Shown: positions 15,163 to 24,362 of the stretch, piece by piece | How the letters are laid out: each line of letters opens with the position of its first letter | Numbering within the stretch: position 1 is the stretch's first letter | Translations under genes and position numbers: made by a program | NCBI RefSeq assembly: GCF_036227265.1 | Contig: NZ_CP109446.1 | Coordinates: 5,276,001-5,340,000, forward strand | DNA from: Streptomyces sp. NBC_01476 | GTDB taxonomy: Bacteria > Actinomycetota > Actinomycetes > Streptomycetales > Streptomycetaceae | Direction: 5' to 3' | Length of the DNA: 64,000 nucleotides | The notes under the pieces: generated by a model | Told to the model about the DNA's origin: nothing | Database searches by the model: none | Seen by the model: the letters and a program-made list of their open reading frames with translations, nothing else

Positions 15163-15939
15163 TCACCCCGCGGCTCGCCCGGCCACCGCGGCCGCCCGCA
15201 GCGGCCGGTAGCGCAGCCCGAGCGAACCGTAGAGCCGCCGCGCGGCCGGATTCGTGTCTTCCACGAACAGCCCCGCGGTGCCGTAGCGGGCGAGCGCCTC
15301 CGCGAGGACCGGGCCGCAGACCGTACGGGCCAGCCCGCGGCCCCGGGCGGCGGGGGCGGTGGCCACGCCGGAGATCAGGCCGACCGTGGCCGAGCACCAG
15401 CTGAGCGCGGCGACCGCGCCCAGCCGCCCGTCGGGGAGCCGGACACCGGCCCACCGCTCACCGGCCCCGCTGCGCCCGGGGCGGGCGTAGGAAGCCGGAA
15501 ACGCCTCGTCGAGCAGCGCGTCGACCTCGGGCCAGGCGCCGGGCGGCAGCCACCCGAAGCCGCGGGGCGCGGGGAGCCCCGCCGGAACGCCGGCCGGAAC
15601 CCCCGCCGCCCCCCGGTCCATCCACCCGAAGTCCCCCACAGGCTCCAGCACCCCGCCCAGCTCGGCCCCCACCGCGTCGATCAACTCCCGGTCCCCCAGC
15701 GGCCGGTAGCTCGGCCCGACCTCGGGCAGCACCTCCCGGAGCAGCGCGGCGACCGCGGCCGGCGGGCCGGTCACCGCGAGCCGGTCGAGGACGGAAAGGC
15801 CGGGCGCCGCGACCGCCACGGCCGAGCCGGCCACGAAGACGCGGGACGGGCCGCCGGGCTGCCCTGCCGCCCAGCGCAGCAGCGGGTCGTCGGTGGGGAG
15901 CGGGGAGGTGCTGGGGTCCATTTCGCAGGTGGTGCGCAT
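15163..15939 (-). CDS. GNAT-family N-acetyltransferase
   Basis: 258 aa. The C-terminal GNAT core holds the acetyl-CoA site (GVATAPAARGRGLARTVC) and a terminal FVEDTNPAARRLYGSLGL strand-helix. The N-terminal half resembles the degenerate first lobe of two-lobed GNATs. Substrate unknown. ATG 15939 is used; ATG 15921 is possible, neither with a good RBS. It converges on the pilus operon and diverges from the lipoprotein at 15990 with 50 bp between. Confidence 0.8.
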   Translation of the reverse strand: MRTTCEMDPSTSPLPTDDPLLRWAAGQPGGPSRVFVAGSAVAVAAPGLSVLDRLAVTGPPAAVAALLREVLPEVGPSYRPLGDRELIDAVGAELGGVLEPVGDFGWMDRGAAGVPAGVPAGLPAPRGFGWLPPGAWPEVDALLDEAFPASYARPGRSGAGERWAGVRLPDGRLGAVAALSWCSATVGLISGVATAPAARGRGLARTVCGPVLAEALARYGTAGLFVEDTNPAARRLYGSLGLRYRPLRAAAVAGRAAG

Positions 15940-15989
15940 TCCGCATGCCTATCAGCACACCGGAGGGCGGCGCATCGTAGATTGCCCGC

Positions 15990-16550
15990 ATGCGGATGTG
16001 GAACAAAACGGTACGAAACGGGGTGCCGGTGGCGGTGCTGGCGGTGACCGCCGGGGGGTGCTCGGTCGGGCCGGGCTCACCGGACGGCTGGCGGTACCTC
16101 AGGACCGGTGACGTGGCCGTCGCGCACCCCAAGAGCTGGCGCGAGACCGGCACCGGGGCCGTACTGAAGGACGCGCACGGCCGTACGGACGGGGCCCTCA
16201 CCGTGCGGCCGGCCGGGAACTCCGCCCGCTCCCCGGCGGGGACGGCCGCCGAGCCGGCCGAACCCGCCGAACGAGCCCGACCCGCTGAGCCCGCCGAACC
16301 CGCCGAACCCGCCGACGCCCGCAAGGACACCCTCGTGCTCGACGGCCACCGCGCCCGGGTCTTCAACTACGCCCGCCCCGCGCCCGACGGCCGCCCCGCC
16401 GCCTACGTCGACGTGCAGGTCCAGGACCGCGACGGCCGCCCGCTGCTGATCCACGCCTGGGTGGTGACCGGCGCCGACCACGACCCGACCCTGCTGCCCG
16501 AGATCGTCAACAGCGTCTACTTCAGCCCGCGGAGCCGGCGGCTCCCGTGA
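15990..16550 (+). CDS. Hypothetical lipoprotein
   Basis: 186 aa. The signal peptide ends TAGGC (Cys24), followed by a domain with WRYLRTGDVAVAHPKSW, an EPAEPA-type low-complexity insert (about 89-107; direct 9-bp repeats in the DNA), and a compact C-terminal part that ends at NSVYFSPRSRR. The fold resembles small streptomycete lipoproteins of the PsbP/LpqN kind, but I cannot assign it. Its 3' end overlaps the opposing DUF192 gene by 29 bp. Confidence 0.7.
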   Translation: MRMWNKTVRNGVPVAVLAVTAGGCSVGPGSPDGWRYLRTGDVAVAHPKSWRETGTGAVLKDAHGRTDGALTVRPAGNSARSPAGTAAEPAEPAERARPAEPAEPAEPADARKDTLVLDGHRARVFNYARPAPDGRPAAYVDVQVQDRDGRPLLIHAWVVTGADHDPTLLPEIVNSVYFSPRSRRLP

Positions 16551-16905
16551 GGACGGCGGTCAGCACCGCGCCCTTCGCCACGCCCCACCGGGCGAACGCG
16601 CCCGCCTCCGCCTCCAGCACGTGCCGGGCCCGGAACCGCGGACGGCCGACCCGGCCGGGCGGCATGGTGCGTACCGCGACCACCCGCAGCCGCCGGTCCA
16701 GATAGGCGACGTCGATCGCGAACCGCATCCGTACGGTGTGCACGCTGGACGCCGGGGTCAGCAGCAGCGCGCCCTCGATCCCGTCCACCCCGAGCAGCCC
16801 GCGGGTCCTGGCCCGGTACGAAGCCGCGACCCGCAGCGGTACGTCGGCGGCAGGCGCCCGCAGTACGCCCTCGCCGTCGCGCCAGCGCCTCGTCAATCGC
16901 CTCAC
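16522..16905 (-). CDS. DUF192 family protein
   Basis: 127 aa from GTG 16905, with a G-run at 16913-16917 as RBS. It has the DUF192 elements ASYRARTRGLLGVDGIEG, the HTVRMRFAIDVAYLD strand pair and VLEAEAGAFARWGV near the end. DUF192 proteins are small beta-barrels of unknown role, often secreted; this one has no signal peptide. It diverges from the prepilin peptidase across 36 bp. Confidence 0.85.
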   Translation of the reverse strand: MRRLTRRWRDGEGVLRAPAADVPLRVAASYRARTRGLLGVDGIEGALLLTPASSVHTVRMRFAIDVAYLDRRLRVVAVRTMPPGRVGRPRFRARHVLEAEAGAFARWGVAKGAVLTAVLTGAAGSAG

Positions 16906-16941
16906 CCAAGAGCCCCCAAGCCCGGCGTGTACGGTCGGCCG

Positions 16942-17655
16942 GTGCATGTCTATCTGATCGTGGCCGCCGCCGTCTGGGGAATAGCCGCCGGACTGCTGCT
17001 GCCGAGGGCGGCGTACCGGCTGGCCGTGGCGGCGGACGAGCCGTGGGCCGCGGCCTGCCCGTCGGGGCACCCGGTACGGGGCTGGCTCGGCCCGGCGGCT
17101 TGCGGGGTGCCGGGGTGCCCGGCCGCGCGGTACGGGCTCGGCGCTTCGGCCGCGGCCGGCTGTGCGGTGGCCTGCGCGGTGGTGGCCTGGCGGGCCGGGG
17201 CGCACCCCGAGGCCGTGGTGTGGCTGCTGCTGGTGCCGGTGGGGGTGCTGCTGGGCCGGGTCGACCTCCTGGTCTTCCGGCTGCCGGACGTCCTGACGCT
17301 GCCGGCGCTGGGCGCCACGGCGGGGCTGCTCGGGGTGGCGGCGCTGCTGCCGCACCATCAGGGGTCGTGGCTGCGGGCGCTGATCGCGGGGGCGGCGCTG
17401 GGGGCGCTGTACTTCCTGCTCTTCTTCATCAACCCGGCGGGTATGGGCTTCGGCGACGTCAAGCTCGCGCCGACGCTGGGGTTGGTTCTTGGGTGGTACG
17501 GGTGGCCGGCCGTCTTCGCGGGGACGTTCGGGGGGTTTGCGCTGGGGGCGCTGACCGGACTGGCGCTCATCGCTGCGCGTCGTGCGGACCGTAAGACCCC
17601 GATTCCGTTCGGGCCGTTCATGCTGCTCGGAACGTTTCTCGCGCTGCTCGTGTAA
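16942..17655 (+). CDS. A24 prepilin peptidase (TadV/CpaA type)
   Basis: 237 aa from GTG 16942. About seven hydrophobic segments. The two catalytic Asp motifs of A24 aspartyl peptidases are present: RLPDVLTLP and GFGDVKL. A cysteine-bearing loop (CPSGH...CGVPGC) near residues 36-58 recalls the N-terminal part of PilD-like enzymes, but a full methyltransferase domain is absent. It should cleave Flp and TadE-type leaders made 4-9 kb upstream. It is separated from that operon by a terminator and three genes, so expression is probably independent. Confidence 0.9.
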   Translation: MHVYLIVAAAVWGIAAGLLLPRAAYRLAVAADEPWAAACPSGHPVRGWLGPAACGVPGCPAARYGLGASAAAGCAVACAVVAWRAGAHPEAVVWLLLVPVGVLLGRVDLLVFRLPDVLTLPALGATAGLLGVAALLPHHQGSWLRALIAGAALGALYFLLFFINPAGMGFGDVKLAPTLGLVLGWYGWPAVFAGTFGGFALGALTGLALIAARRADRKTPIPFGPFMLLGTFLALLV

Positions 17656-17737
17656 CCGGGTCCCCGTGCTGCCCCCGCCGTGCCCGCCCGGGGTGCCCCC
17701 GGAGCCCGTCTCCGGACCTTCCGCCGAATCCCCCTGA

Positions 17738-17835
17738 GCGCGCAGTTCCCCGCGCCCCTTCGGGGCCCGTCCCCCGCCAGAGGCGCTGGGGGTCCCCCCC
17801 GGACGAAGTCTGGGGGAGGAACTGCGCGACAAGCC
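17738..17835. repeat. Intergenic palindromic repeat family, copy B
   Basis: CGCGCAGTTCCCCGCGCCCC near 17740-17759, then GGGGGTCCCCCCGGACGAAG, TCTGGGGG and GGAACTGCGCGACAAGCC near 17817-17835. It fills the 244-bp gap between the convergent prepilin peptidase and aldo/keto reductase. The inner GGACGAAGTC loop with C/G-run arms also appears in copies D and E. Confidence 0.8.
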
Positions 17836-17899
17836 CGCTGCCGGGGGGAGGTCCGGAGAGGGGCTCAGGGGGCATCCCCCGGGCGGGCCCGCGGGGAAG

Positions 17900-18949
17900 C
17901 TACGCCTCGCTGCTGACGGACCAGAGGTTCACACCCTCCGGCTCCACCGCATGCGTGTCGATCGCCGCCAGTTCCTCCGCGGTGAGCGGTGCCGCGCCGA
18001 CCGCCGCGACGTTCGCCTCCAGCTGGCCCACCGACGACGCGCCGATGAGCGCCGAGGTGACCCGGGGGTCGCGCAGCACCCAGCTGAGGGCGAGCTGCGC
18101 CAGCGACTGGCCGCGTCCGGCCGCGATCTCGTTCAGCGCCCGCAGCCGCGACACCGTCTCGTCGTTGACCAGCGCCGGGTTGAGCGACTTGCCCTGGGCG
18201 GCCCGGGAGCCCTCCGGGATACCGCCGAGGTAGCGGTCCGTCAGCAGGCCCTGGGCGAGCGGCACGAAGCCGATGCAGCCCATGCCCTCCTCCGCCAGCA
18301 CGTCCAGCAGACCCTCGGTCTCGATCCAGCGGTTGATCATCGAGTACGACGGCTGGTGGATCAGCGCCGGCACCCCCAGCTCGCGCAGGATGCGGGCGGC
18401 CTCGCGGGTCCGGTCCGGGCCGTAGGACGAGATGCCGACGTAGAGCGCCTTGCCCTGCTGGACGGCGGTCGCCAGCGCGCCCATTGTCTCTTCGAGCGGG
18501 GTCTCCGGGTCGAAGCGGTGGGAGTAGAAGATGTCGACGTAGTCCAGGCCCATCCGGGCGAGCGACTGGTCGAGCGAGGCGAGCAGGTACTTGCGCGAGC
18601 CCCACTCGCCGTACGGCCCGGGCCACATGTCGTACCCGGCCTTGGTCGAGATGACCAGCTCGTCGCGGTAGGGACGGAAGTCCTGGGCGAACAGGGTGCC
18701 GAAGTTGGCCTCGGCGGCGCCGTACGGCGGGCCGTAGTTGTTGGCCAGGTCGAAGTGCGTGACACCGAGGTCGAAGGCGCGCCGCAGAATGGCCCGCTGC
18801 GAGCCGAGCGTGCGGTCGTCGCCGAAGTTGTGCCACAGGCCGAGCGACACGGCCGGGAGCTTGAGCCCGCTGCGGCCGGTCCTGCGGTACTCCATCGAGT
18901 CGTAGCGCTCGTCGGAGGCGCGGTAGAGGTTTCGGATATCCACGGACAC
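17900..18949 (-). CDS. Aldo/keto reductase (MgrA/YghZ type)
   Basis: 349 aa. AKR barrel with FDLANNYGPPYGAAE (catalytic Asp and Tyr), STKAGYDMWPGPYGEWGSR (Lys), YVDIFYSHRFDPETP (His) and the NADPH site near the C-terminus (ALIGASSVGQLEAN). The GPYGEWGSRKYL and FDPETPLEETM segments match the L-glyceraldehyde-3-phosphate reductase subgroup. It is cytosolic and NADPH dependent. GTG 18949 is used; ATG at codon 19 is possible. It diverges from uppS with 126 bp between. Confidence 0.9.
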   Translation of the reverse strand: MSVDIRNLYRASDERYDSMEYRRTGRSGLKLPAVSLGLWHNFGDDRTLGSQRAILRRAFDLGVTHFDLANNYGPPYGAAEANFGTLFAQDFRPYRDELVISTKAGYDMWPGPYGEWGSRKYLLASLDQSLARMGLDYVDIFYSHRFDPETPLEETMGALATAVQQGKALYVGISSYGPDRTREAARILRELGVPALIHQPSYSMINRWIETEGLLDVLAEEGMGCIGFVPLAQGLLTDRYLGGIPEGSRAAQGKSLNPALVNDETVSRLRALNEIAAGRGQSLAQLALSWVLRDPRVTSALIGASSVGQLEANVAAVGAAPLTAEELAAIDTHAVEPEGVNLWSVSSEA

Positions 18950-19075
18950 TGCTTATCACGAGTGGTTGAACCGCTTACTGTCCGGCGCCCCGGCGGCCGA
19001 CCTGGTTCGTCCGCAGGGCACTTCGCGCAGTAGTGTGGCGGCCGGGCGTCCGAGCGCAGGAGGGGCTGGTACGCG

Positions 19076-19837
19076 ATGAATCTGCGCGATCTGGTGTACA
19101 GGCTGTACTCCCGCCGAGTGGAACACCACCTCGACGTTTCGCAGGCCCCCAAGCACATCGGTGTGATCCTCGACGGCAACCGGCGCTGGGCCAAAGCGGC
19201 CGGCGGCACCACAGAAGAGGGCCACCGGGCCGGCGCCGACAAGATCGCCGAGATGCTCGGCTGGTGCGAGGAGACCGGCGTCGAGGTGGTCACCTTGTGG
19301 CTGCTGTCGACCGACAACCTGGACCGCCCGGCCGGTGAGCTCGTCCCGCTGCTCGGCATCATCGAGGACGCCGTCACCGAGCTGGCCGCCAACGGGAACT
19401 GGCGGGTGCACCACGTCGGCACCATGGACCTGCTGCCCGGGCACACCCAGCAGGTGCTCAAGGAGGCCGAGCAGGCCACCCACGGGGCGACCGGGATCCT
19501 GGTGAACGTCGCGGTCGGTTACGGCGGCCGGCAGGAGATCGCCGACGCCGTACGGTCGCTGCTGCACGAGCACGCCGGGCGCGGCACCACGATCGAGAAC
19601 CTGGCCGAGATCCTGGACGTCGAGCACATCGCGGAGCACCTCTACACGCGAGGCCAGCCCGATCCGGACCTGGTGATCCGCACCTCGGGCGAGCAGCGGC
19701 TGTCCGGCTTCATGCTCTGGCAGAGCGCGCACTCCGAGTACTACTTCTGCGAGGTCTTCTGGCCCGCCTTCCGCAAGGTCGACTTCCTGCGGGCGCTGCG
19801 GGACTACGCGGCCCGGCACCGGCGCTACGGAGCGTGA
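19076..19837 (+). CDS. uppS: Isoprenyl (cis-prenyl) transferase, undecaprenyl diphosphate synthase family
   Basis: 253 aa, ATG 19076 with AGGAGG upstream. It has the catalytic Asp motif ILDGNRRWAK, LWLLSTDNLDR, and the C-terminal PDLVIRTSGEQRLSGFMLWQ plus FCEVFWPAFRK blocks. It condenses isopentenyl diphosphate units in cis to make the polyprenyl carrier used for cell-wall synthesis. Actinomycetes often have two homologues of different product length, so this may not be the main C55 enzyme. ispH, which supplies the precursor, lies 25 kb downstream. Confidence 0.92.
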   Translation: MNLRDLVYRLYSRRVEHHLDVSQAPKHIGVILDGNRRWAKAAGGTTEEGHRAGADKIAEMLGWCEETGVEVVTLWLLSTDNLDRPAGELVPLLGIIEDAVTELAANGNWRVHHVGTMDLLPGHTQQVLKEAEQATHGATGILVNVAVGYGGRQEIADAVRSLLHEHAGRGTTIENLAEILDVEHIAEHLYTRGQPDPDLVIRTSGEQRLSGFMLWQSAHSEYYFCEVFWPAFRKVDFLRALRDYAARHRRYGA

Positions 19838-20081
19838 CCGGTCGGGACCGGTCCGGAGTGGACAAAAAGGGCTAGGTATCGGCCTGCCTGCGGAGTTACG
19901 GTTGCTGCGAAGTCCGCCGGCCCGCGGATGAGCGGCCAGTGACCGGTCGATGACCTGTCGATGACTGCACTGTGCATCCGCATGGCCGTCGGCTTTCCAG
20001 GGCATATCACTGGCAGACCGGCATCCGGACCATGGCTGCCGGACCGCAAGACTCACCTCTCCCGAGGGGGTTCGTCCACAC

Positions 20082-21401
20082 GTGGTGACCAGCAAGAATC
20101 GCCGTGATCACGACCGGCGCACGTACGTACTCGACACCAGCGTGCTGCTGGCCGATCCAGGCGCCCTCACCCGCTTCGACGAGCACGAGGTCGTGCTCCC
20201 GATCGTCGTGGTGACGGAGTTGGAGGCCAAGCGCCACCACCCGGAACTGGGCTACTTCGCCCGGCAGGCCCTGCGCATGCTGGACGAGTTCCGGATCCGG
20301 TACGGCCGGCTCGACGCACCGATTCCCATCGGTGACCTCGGCGGCACGCTCCGTGTCGAGCTCAACCACTCGGACCCCGGGGTGCTGCCCGCGGGATTCC
20401 GGCTCGGTGACAACGACTCGCGCATTCTGGCCGTCGCCCGCAATCTGCAGGCCGAGGGGTACGACGTCACCGTCGTCTCCAAGGACCTGCCGCTGCGGGT
20501 GAAGGCGTCCTCGGTCGGCCTGCTGGCCGAGGAGTACCGCGCCGAGCTCGCCATCACCTCGGGCTGGACCGGAATGGAGGAACTGCTGGTCTCCGCGGAG
20601 GAAGTGGACGCACTCTTCGCCCAGGAGACCATCGATCTGCCCGAAGCGGCGGAGTTTCCGGTGCACACCGGCCTGGTGCTGCAGTCCGAGCGGGGGAAGG
20701 CGCTGGGGCGGGTCACGCCCGACGGCCGGGTCCGGCTGGTCCGCGGCGACCGGGAGGCGTTCGGCATCCACGGCCGCAGCGCGGAGCAGCGTGTCGCGCT
20801 GGATCTGCTGCTGGACCCGGACGTCGGCATCGTCTCCATGGGTGGCCGGGCCGGCACCGGAAAGTCGGCGCTTGCCCTGTGCGCGGGCCTGGAGGCGGTC
20901 CTGGAACGCCGTCAGCACCGCAAGGTGATGGTCTTCCGGCCGCTGTACGCGGTGGGCGGCCAGGAGCTGGGCTACCTGCCGGGCAGCGAGTCGGAGAAGA
21001 TGAGCCCGTGGGCGCAGGCGGTGTTCGACACGCTGTCGGCGGTCACCACCAAGGAGGTCATCGAGGAGGTCGTGGCCCGCGGCATGCTCGAAGTGCTGCC
21101 GCTCACCCACATCAGGGGCCGCTCGCTGCACGACGCCTTCGTGATCGTGGACGAGGCGCAGTCGCTGGAGCGCAATGTGCTGCTGACCGTGCTCTCCCGG
21201 ATCGGTGCCGGTTCACGCGTGGTGCTCACCCACGACGTGGCCCAGCGGGACAACCTCCGGGTCGGGCGGTACGACGGCGTGGTCGCGGTGGTGGAGAAAC
21301 TCAAGGGTCATCCGCTCTTCGCCCATGTGACGCTGAACCGTTCCGAGCGGTCCGCCATCGCGGCGCTCGTCACCGAGATGCTGGAGGACGGCGGGGCGTG
21401 A
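20082..21401 (+). CDS. PhoH2-type protein: PIN ribonuclease domain fused to PhoH ATPase
   Basis: 439 aa. N-terminal PIN domain (about 8-150; [16 protein letters not shown] and [13 protein letters not shown] supply the acidic residues) followed by a PhoH P-loop domain (Walker [12 protein letters not shown], then [10 protein letters not shown]). PhoH2 proteins are reported as RNA-unwinding and RNA-cleaving enzymes. GTG 20082 has GAGGGGG 11 bases upstream; GTG 20085 is an alternative. The 244-bp gap before it (19838-20081) shows no gene; it starts with a short GACCGGTC dyad. A terminator follows. Confidence 0.9.
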   Translation: MVTSKNRRDHDRRTYVLDTSVLLADPGALTRFDEHEVVLPIVVVTELEAKRHHPELGYFARQALRMLDEFRIRYGRLDAPIPIGDLGGTLRVELNHSDPGVLPAGFRLGDNDSRILAVARNLQAEGYDVTVVSKDLPLRVKASSVGLLAEEYRAELAITSGWTGMEELLVSAEEVDALFAQETIDLPEAAEFPVHTGLVLQSERGKALGRVTPDGRVRLVRGDREAFGIHGRSAEQRVALDLLLDPDVGIVSMGGRAGTGKSALALCAGLEAVLERRQHRKVMVFRPLYAVGGQELGYLPGSESEKMSPWAQAVFDTLSAVTTKEVIEEVVARGMLEVLPLTHIRGRSLHDAFVIVDEAQSLERNVLLTVLSRIGAGSRVVLTHDVAQRDNLRVGRYDGVVAVVEKLKGHPLFAHVTLNRSERSAIAALVTEMLEDGGA

Positions 21402-21448
21402 CCGTTCGGCAGGATGGCCTGATTTGGCCATGAATAACGTGAGTTGCG

Positions 21449-21490
21449 GCTGCTGCGTCCTCCCCGGAGGGCGCAGCAGCTTAGCGTTTT
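21449..21490 (+). terminator. Terminator after phoH
   Basis: GCTGCTGCG (21449-21457) and CGCAGCAGC (21472-21480) with an inner CCTCC/GGAGG pairing, then TTAGCGTTTT. The rest of the 431-bp gap 21402-21832 holds no credible gene; I looked for a ydaO/c-di-AMP riboswitch and did not find its GGGTGAA core. Confidence 0.75.
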
Positions 21491-21832
21491 CAGGGCTTCG
21501 GCGGGGGGAATTACCGCCGTTCGCAGCGTGTGAAGTTTGCCACTCAACCGGAAATTGCCGCGCGGCGTCCGCGTACGGCAGGGTGTGAGGCTGTCAGGCC
21601 CCGCTTATGGCACTCCTACACCCCTCGGGGCGTGGGATCAGCGACACCACACAAATCCACAACGACCGCCATGAGCCGCCCGAGCACCACGCGGACCCCG
21701 CAAGGGATTTCGCACCGGGCCAGTACCCCCGTGACCGCCCGGCCCGTACGGCGGACCGGACAGGGGGGGCAGCGCCAGGGGCACGATTGCGTCCGTGCGG
21801 TCACCGAACGGGCGATTCCGGAAGGAAACCGT

Positions 21833-22507
21833 GTGAGCCGGATCTCGGTCCGGGGGCTCGCGGTGGCATCCGCCACCGCCGTCACCACTGTGGGCGCCGT
21901 CGTGGGCGTCGCGTCGGGCGCCGACCAGCAGGGCACCAGCACCGAGCCCGTGGAAGCGGCCGGTACGACCACCCTCCTCGCGGACATCCCCGCTGGACAG
22001 CAGGTACAGCAGGCATCGTTGACCGAGCAGATCCAGGCTCAGTCCGACGCCGCTGACGCGACAGCGAGGCAGTCGGCCGAGCAGGCGGCCCGCGTGCAGG
22101 CGGCCAAGGACGCCGCGGCGAAGAAGAAGGCCGCGGACGCGGAAGCGAAGAAGAAGGCGGAAGAAGCCGCCAACCAGGGTGACGCCAGCGCGTCCTTCGC
22201 GATCCAGGCCTCCTACTCGGTGGCGCAGGTCCAGGCGATGGCGAGGGAGATCGTCGGCAGCAGCCAGTACGCCTGCTTCTCCAACATCGTTTCCCGCGAG
22301 AGCGGTTGGAACTACACCGCGACCAACCCGTCCTCCGGTGCCTACGGCCTGGTGCAGTCCAACCCGGGTTCGAAGATGGCATCGGTCGCCTCGGACTGGC
22401 GGACCAATCCGGCCACGCAGATAAAGTGGGGCCTGAACTACATGAACAGCCGTTACGGCAGCCCCTGCGGCGCCTGGGAGTACTGGCAGGGCCACCACTC
22501 CTACTAG
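21833..22507 (+). CDS. Secreted transglycosylase SLT-like protein with coiled-coil linker
   Basis: 224 aa from GTG 21833, RBS GAAGGAA at 21821-21827. A signal segment (about 1-30), an Ala/Lys/Glu-rich coiled coil (about 60-120; AAKKKAADAEAKKKAEEAA) and a C-terminal lysozyme-like domain: FSNIVSRESGWNYTATNP with catalytic Glu, then GAYGLVQSNPGSKM and IKWGLNYMNSRYG. It should cut or remodel peptidoglycan outside the membrane. Such streptomycete genes are often controlled by c-di-AMP riboswitches, but I see none here. A perfect 16-bp hairpin follows the stop. Confidence 0.85.
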   Translation: MSRISVRGLAVASATAVTTVGAVVGVASGADQQGTSTEPVEAAGTTTLLADIPAGQQVQQASLTEQIQAQSDAADATARQSAEQAARVQAAKDAAAKKKAADAEAKKKAEEAANQGDASASFAIQASYSVAQVQAMAREIVGSSQYACFSNIVSRESGWNYTATNPSSGAYGLVQSNPGSKMASVASDWRTNPATQIKWGLNYMNSRYGSPCGAWEYWQGHHSY

Positions 22508-22535
22508 GCCGGGCTCCGTACGGCTTACGACTCCC

Positions 22536-22571
22536 TTACCCGGGACCGGGGGCAACCCCGGTCCCGGGTAA
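22536..22571 (+). terminator. Perfect 16-bp hairpin with GCAA tetraloop
   Basis: TTACCCGGGACCGGGG (22536-22551), loop GCAA, then CCCCGGTCCCGGGTAA (22556-22571). It begins 29 bp after the transglycosylase stop. GCAA is a stable GNRA loop. No T-tract follows, so it is a stem-only terminator or an mRNA 3'-end stabiliser. Confidence 0.7.
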
Positions 22572-22646
22572 CGTCGTCTCCCACAGCAGCGTCACAGTCG
22601 GCCTGACGTACCGTTGACGGCCGAAGGGGTCTAGGGGGAGAGCAGG

Positions 22647-24242
22647 ATGCCGGAAAAGCGCCACTGGAGTTCCGCGCTCGCCTCCGGGCTGGCCCATCTG
22701 GCCGGCCGGATCGAGGAGCGGCACGTCGCGGTGTCCGCGCGTGACGCGGCGCCCGGTGACGACTCGGCCGCCGAACCCGCGGCCGGCGGCGCAGCCATAC
22801 CTGTACCCGCCCCCGCCGAACCGGCGCCTGCCCCCGCGGAGGCGGCCGGGAACACCGCCGGCGCCCCCGCGACCCCCGCCGCAACCGCCCCCAGGACCGC
22901 TGCCAAGGCAGCCGGCACGTCCCGGCCCGCCGCGGCCGTAGCGGACGAACCCGCCGTGCCGCCCGTGGCCGCAGTGGCCCGGCGTGCCCCCCGTCCGGCC
23001 ACCGACCCGGTCGCCGTGGTGCCGTGGAGTATGCGGGTCGCCGCCGAGGTCGGCTGGCGGCTGCTGATCCTGGCAGGCACCGTCTGGGTGCTGATGCGCA
23101 TCATCGGCGCGGTCCGCCTGGTCGTCCTGGCCTTCGCCGCGGCGCTGCTGATCACCGCGCTGCTGCAGCCGTTCGTGGCCCGGCTCAAGCGGATGGGCGT
23201 GCCCCGCGGACTGGCCACCGCGACCGTCTTCATCGGCGGCTTCATCGTGATGGGCCTGGTCGGCTGGTTCGTTGTCTGGCAGGTCATGGACAACATCGAC
23301 AATCTCTCCGGCAGCCTTCAGGACGGTGTCGCCGAGGGCAAGAAGTGGCTGCTGAATAGCCCCTTCCATGTCACCGACGACCAGATCAACCAGGTCGCCA
23401 AGAACCTCAGCGAGGCGATCAGGCACAACACCCAGGCGCTCACCGACGCCGGGCTGCAGGGCGTCACCGTCATCGTCGAGCTGCTGACCGGCATGCTGCT
23501 GGCGATGTTCAGCACGCTGTTCCTGCTCTTCGACGGCCCCAACATCTGGCAGTGGGTGCTGCGGCTCTTCCCCGAGCAGGCCAGGGACGGCCTGGCCGGC
23601 GCAGGACCGCGCGCCTGGCACACCCTCACCTTGTACGTACGCGGCACGGTGCTCGTCGCGCTGATCGACGCGATCTTCATCGGTGTCGGGATCTTCTTCC
23701 TCGGTGTGCCGATGGCGGTACCGCTGGCCGTGGTGATCTTCCTGGCCTCCTTCGTGCCGCTGGTCGGCGCGGTGGCCTCCGGCGCCATCGCGGTGGTCGT
23801 CGCGCTCGTCACCGAGGGGCCGTTCACCGCGCTGATGGTGCTGGTGGTGGTGCTCGCGGTCCAGCAGATCGAGGGCCACATCCTGCAGCCGTTCATCCTC
23901 GGCCGGGCAGTGCGGGTCCACCCGCTCGCGGTGGTCCTCTCGGTGGCGGCCGGCTCGCTGGTCGCCGGCATCGGCGGCGCGGTGACCGCCGTACCGCTGG
24001 TCGCGGTCGGCAACACGGTCGTGAGCTATCTGCGCGCACATGCCCGCGCGGCGGCCCTGGCGGCGGAGAGCGAGTCCGGCGCAGCGGCCGGCCCCACCGC
24101 CCCGGCGGACGGCCCGGCGGCCGGCGCGAAGGTCCCGCCGGCCGAGGAAGCGGGTGCGGAACCGGGCGCTGAGCCTGGCGCGGAAGCGGCAGCCGGGCCG
24201 GGTGCGGAACCGGGCGCTGAGGCCGTCGAGGTCGAGGCCTGA
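22647..24242 (+). CDS. AI-2E family (PerM/YhhQ-type UPF0118) transporter
   Basis: 531 aa. The N-terminal 125 residues are Pro/Ala-rich and disordered. The core (about 128-470) has roughly eight membrane helices with the family blocks LLQPFVARLKRMGVPRGLA, LTLYVRGTVLVALID and VQQIEGHILQPFILGRAVR. The C-terminal 60 residues are Ala/Glu/Pro-rich (GAEPGAE repeats). Family members are membrane permeases; AI-2 export is shown for only some, so the substrate is open. A bidirectional terminator follows. Confidence 0.85.
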   Translation: MPEKRHWSSALASGLAHLAGRIEERHVAVSARDAAPGDDSAAEPAAGGAAIPVPAPAEPAPAPAEAAGNTAGAPATPAATAPRTAAKAAGTSRPAAAVADEPAVPPVAAVARRAPRPATDPVAVVPWSMRVAAEVGWRLLILAGTVWVLMRIIGAVRLVVLAFAAALLITALLQPFVARLKRMGVPRGLATATVFIGGFIVMGLVGWFVVWQVMDNIDNLSGSLQDGVAEGKKWLLNSPFHVTDDQINQVAKNLSEAIRHNTQALTDAGLQGVTVIVELLTGMLLAMFSTLFLLFDGPNIWQWVLRLFPEQARDGLAGAGPRAWHTLTLYVRGTVLVALIDAIFIGVGIFFLGVPMAVPLAVVIFLASFVPLVGAVASGAIAVVVALVTEGPFTALMVLVVVLAVQQIEGHILQPFILGRAVRVHPLAVVLSVAAGSLVAGIGGAVTAVPLVAVGNTVVSYLRAHARAAALAAESESGAAAGPTAPADGPAAGAKVPPAEEAGAEPGAEPGAEAAAGPGAEPGAEAVEVEA

Positions 24243-24310
24243 CCGGCCGTCACCACCGTGCCCTGACCCGCCGTCACCACCGCGCTCCGCCAGGCGGTCG
24301 CGGCGACGGC

Positions 24311-24351
24311 GGAAGGGGCGGCCGGGGGGAGTGTTCCCGGCCGCCCCTTCC
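24311..24351. terminator. Bidirectional terminator between convergent genes
   Basis: GGAAGGGGCGGCCGGG (24311-24326) pairs perfectly with CCCGGCCGCCCCTTCC (24336-24351). It sits between the AI-2E permease and the opposing FtsX permease. Confidence 0.85.
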
Positions 24352-24362
24352 TCTCGCGGGCG

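Noticed and set aside
21500-21832. c-di-AMP (ydaO) riboswitch before the transglycosylase
   Set aside because: Expected from known streptomycete hydrolase genes, but the conserved core motifs are not present.
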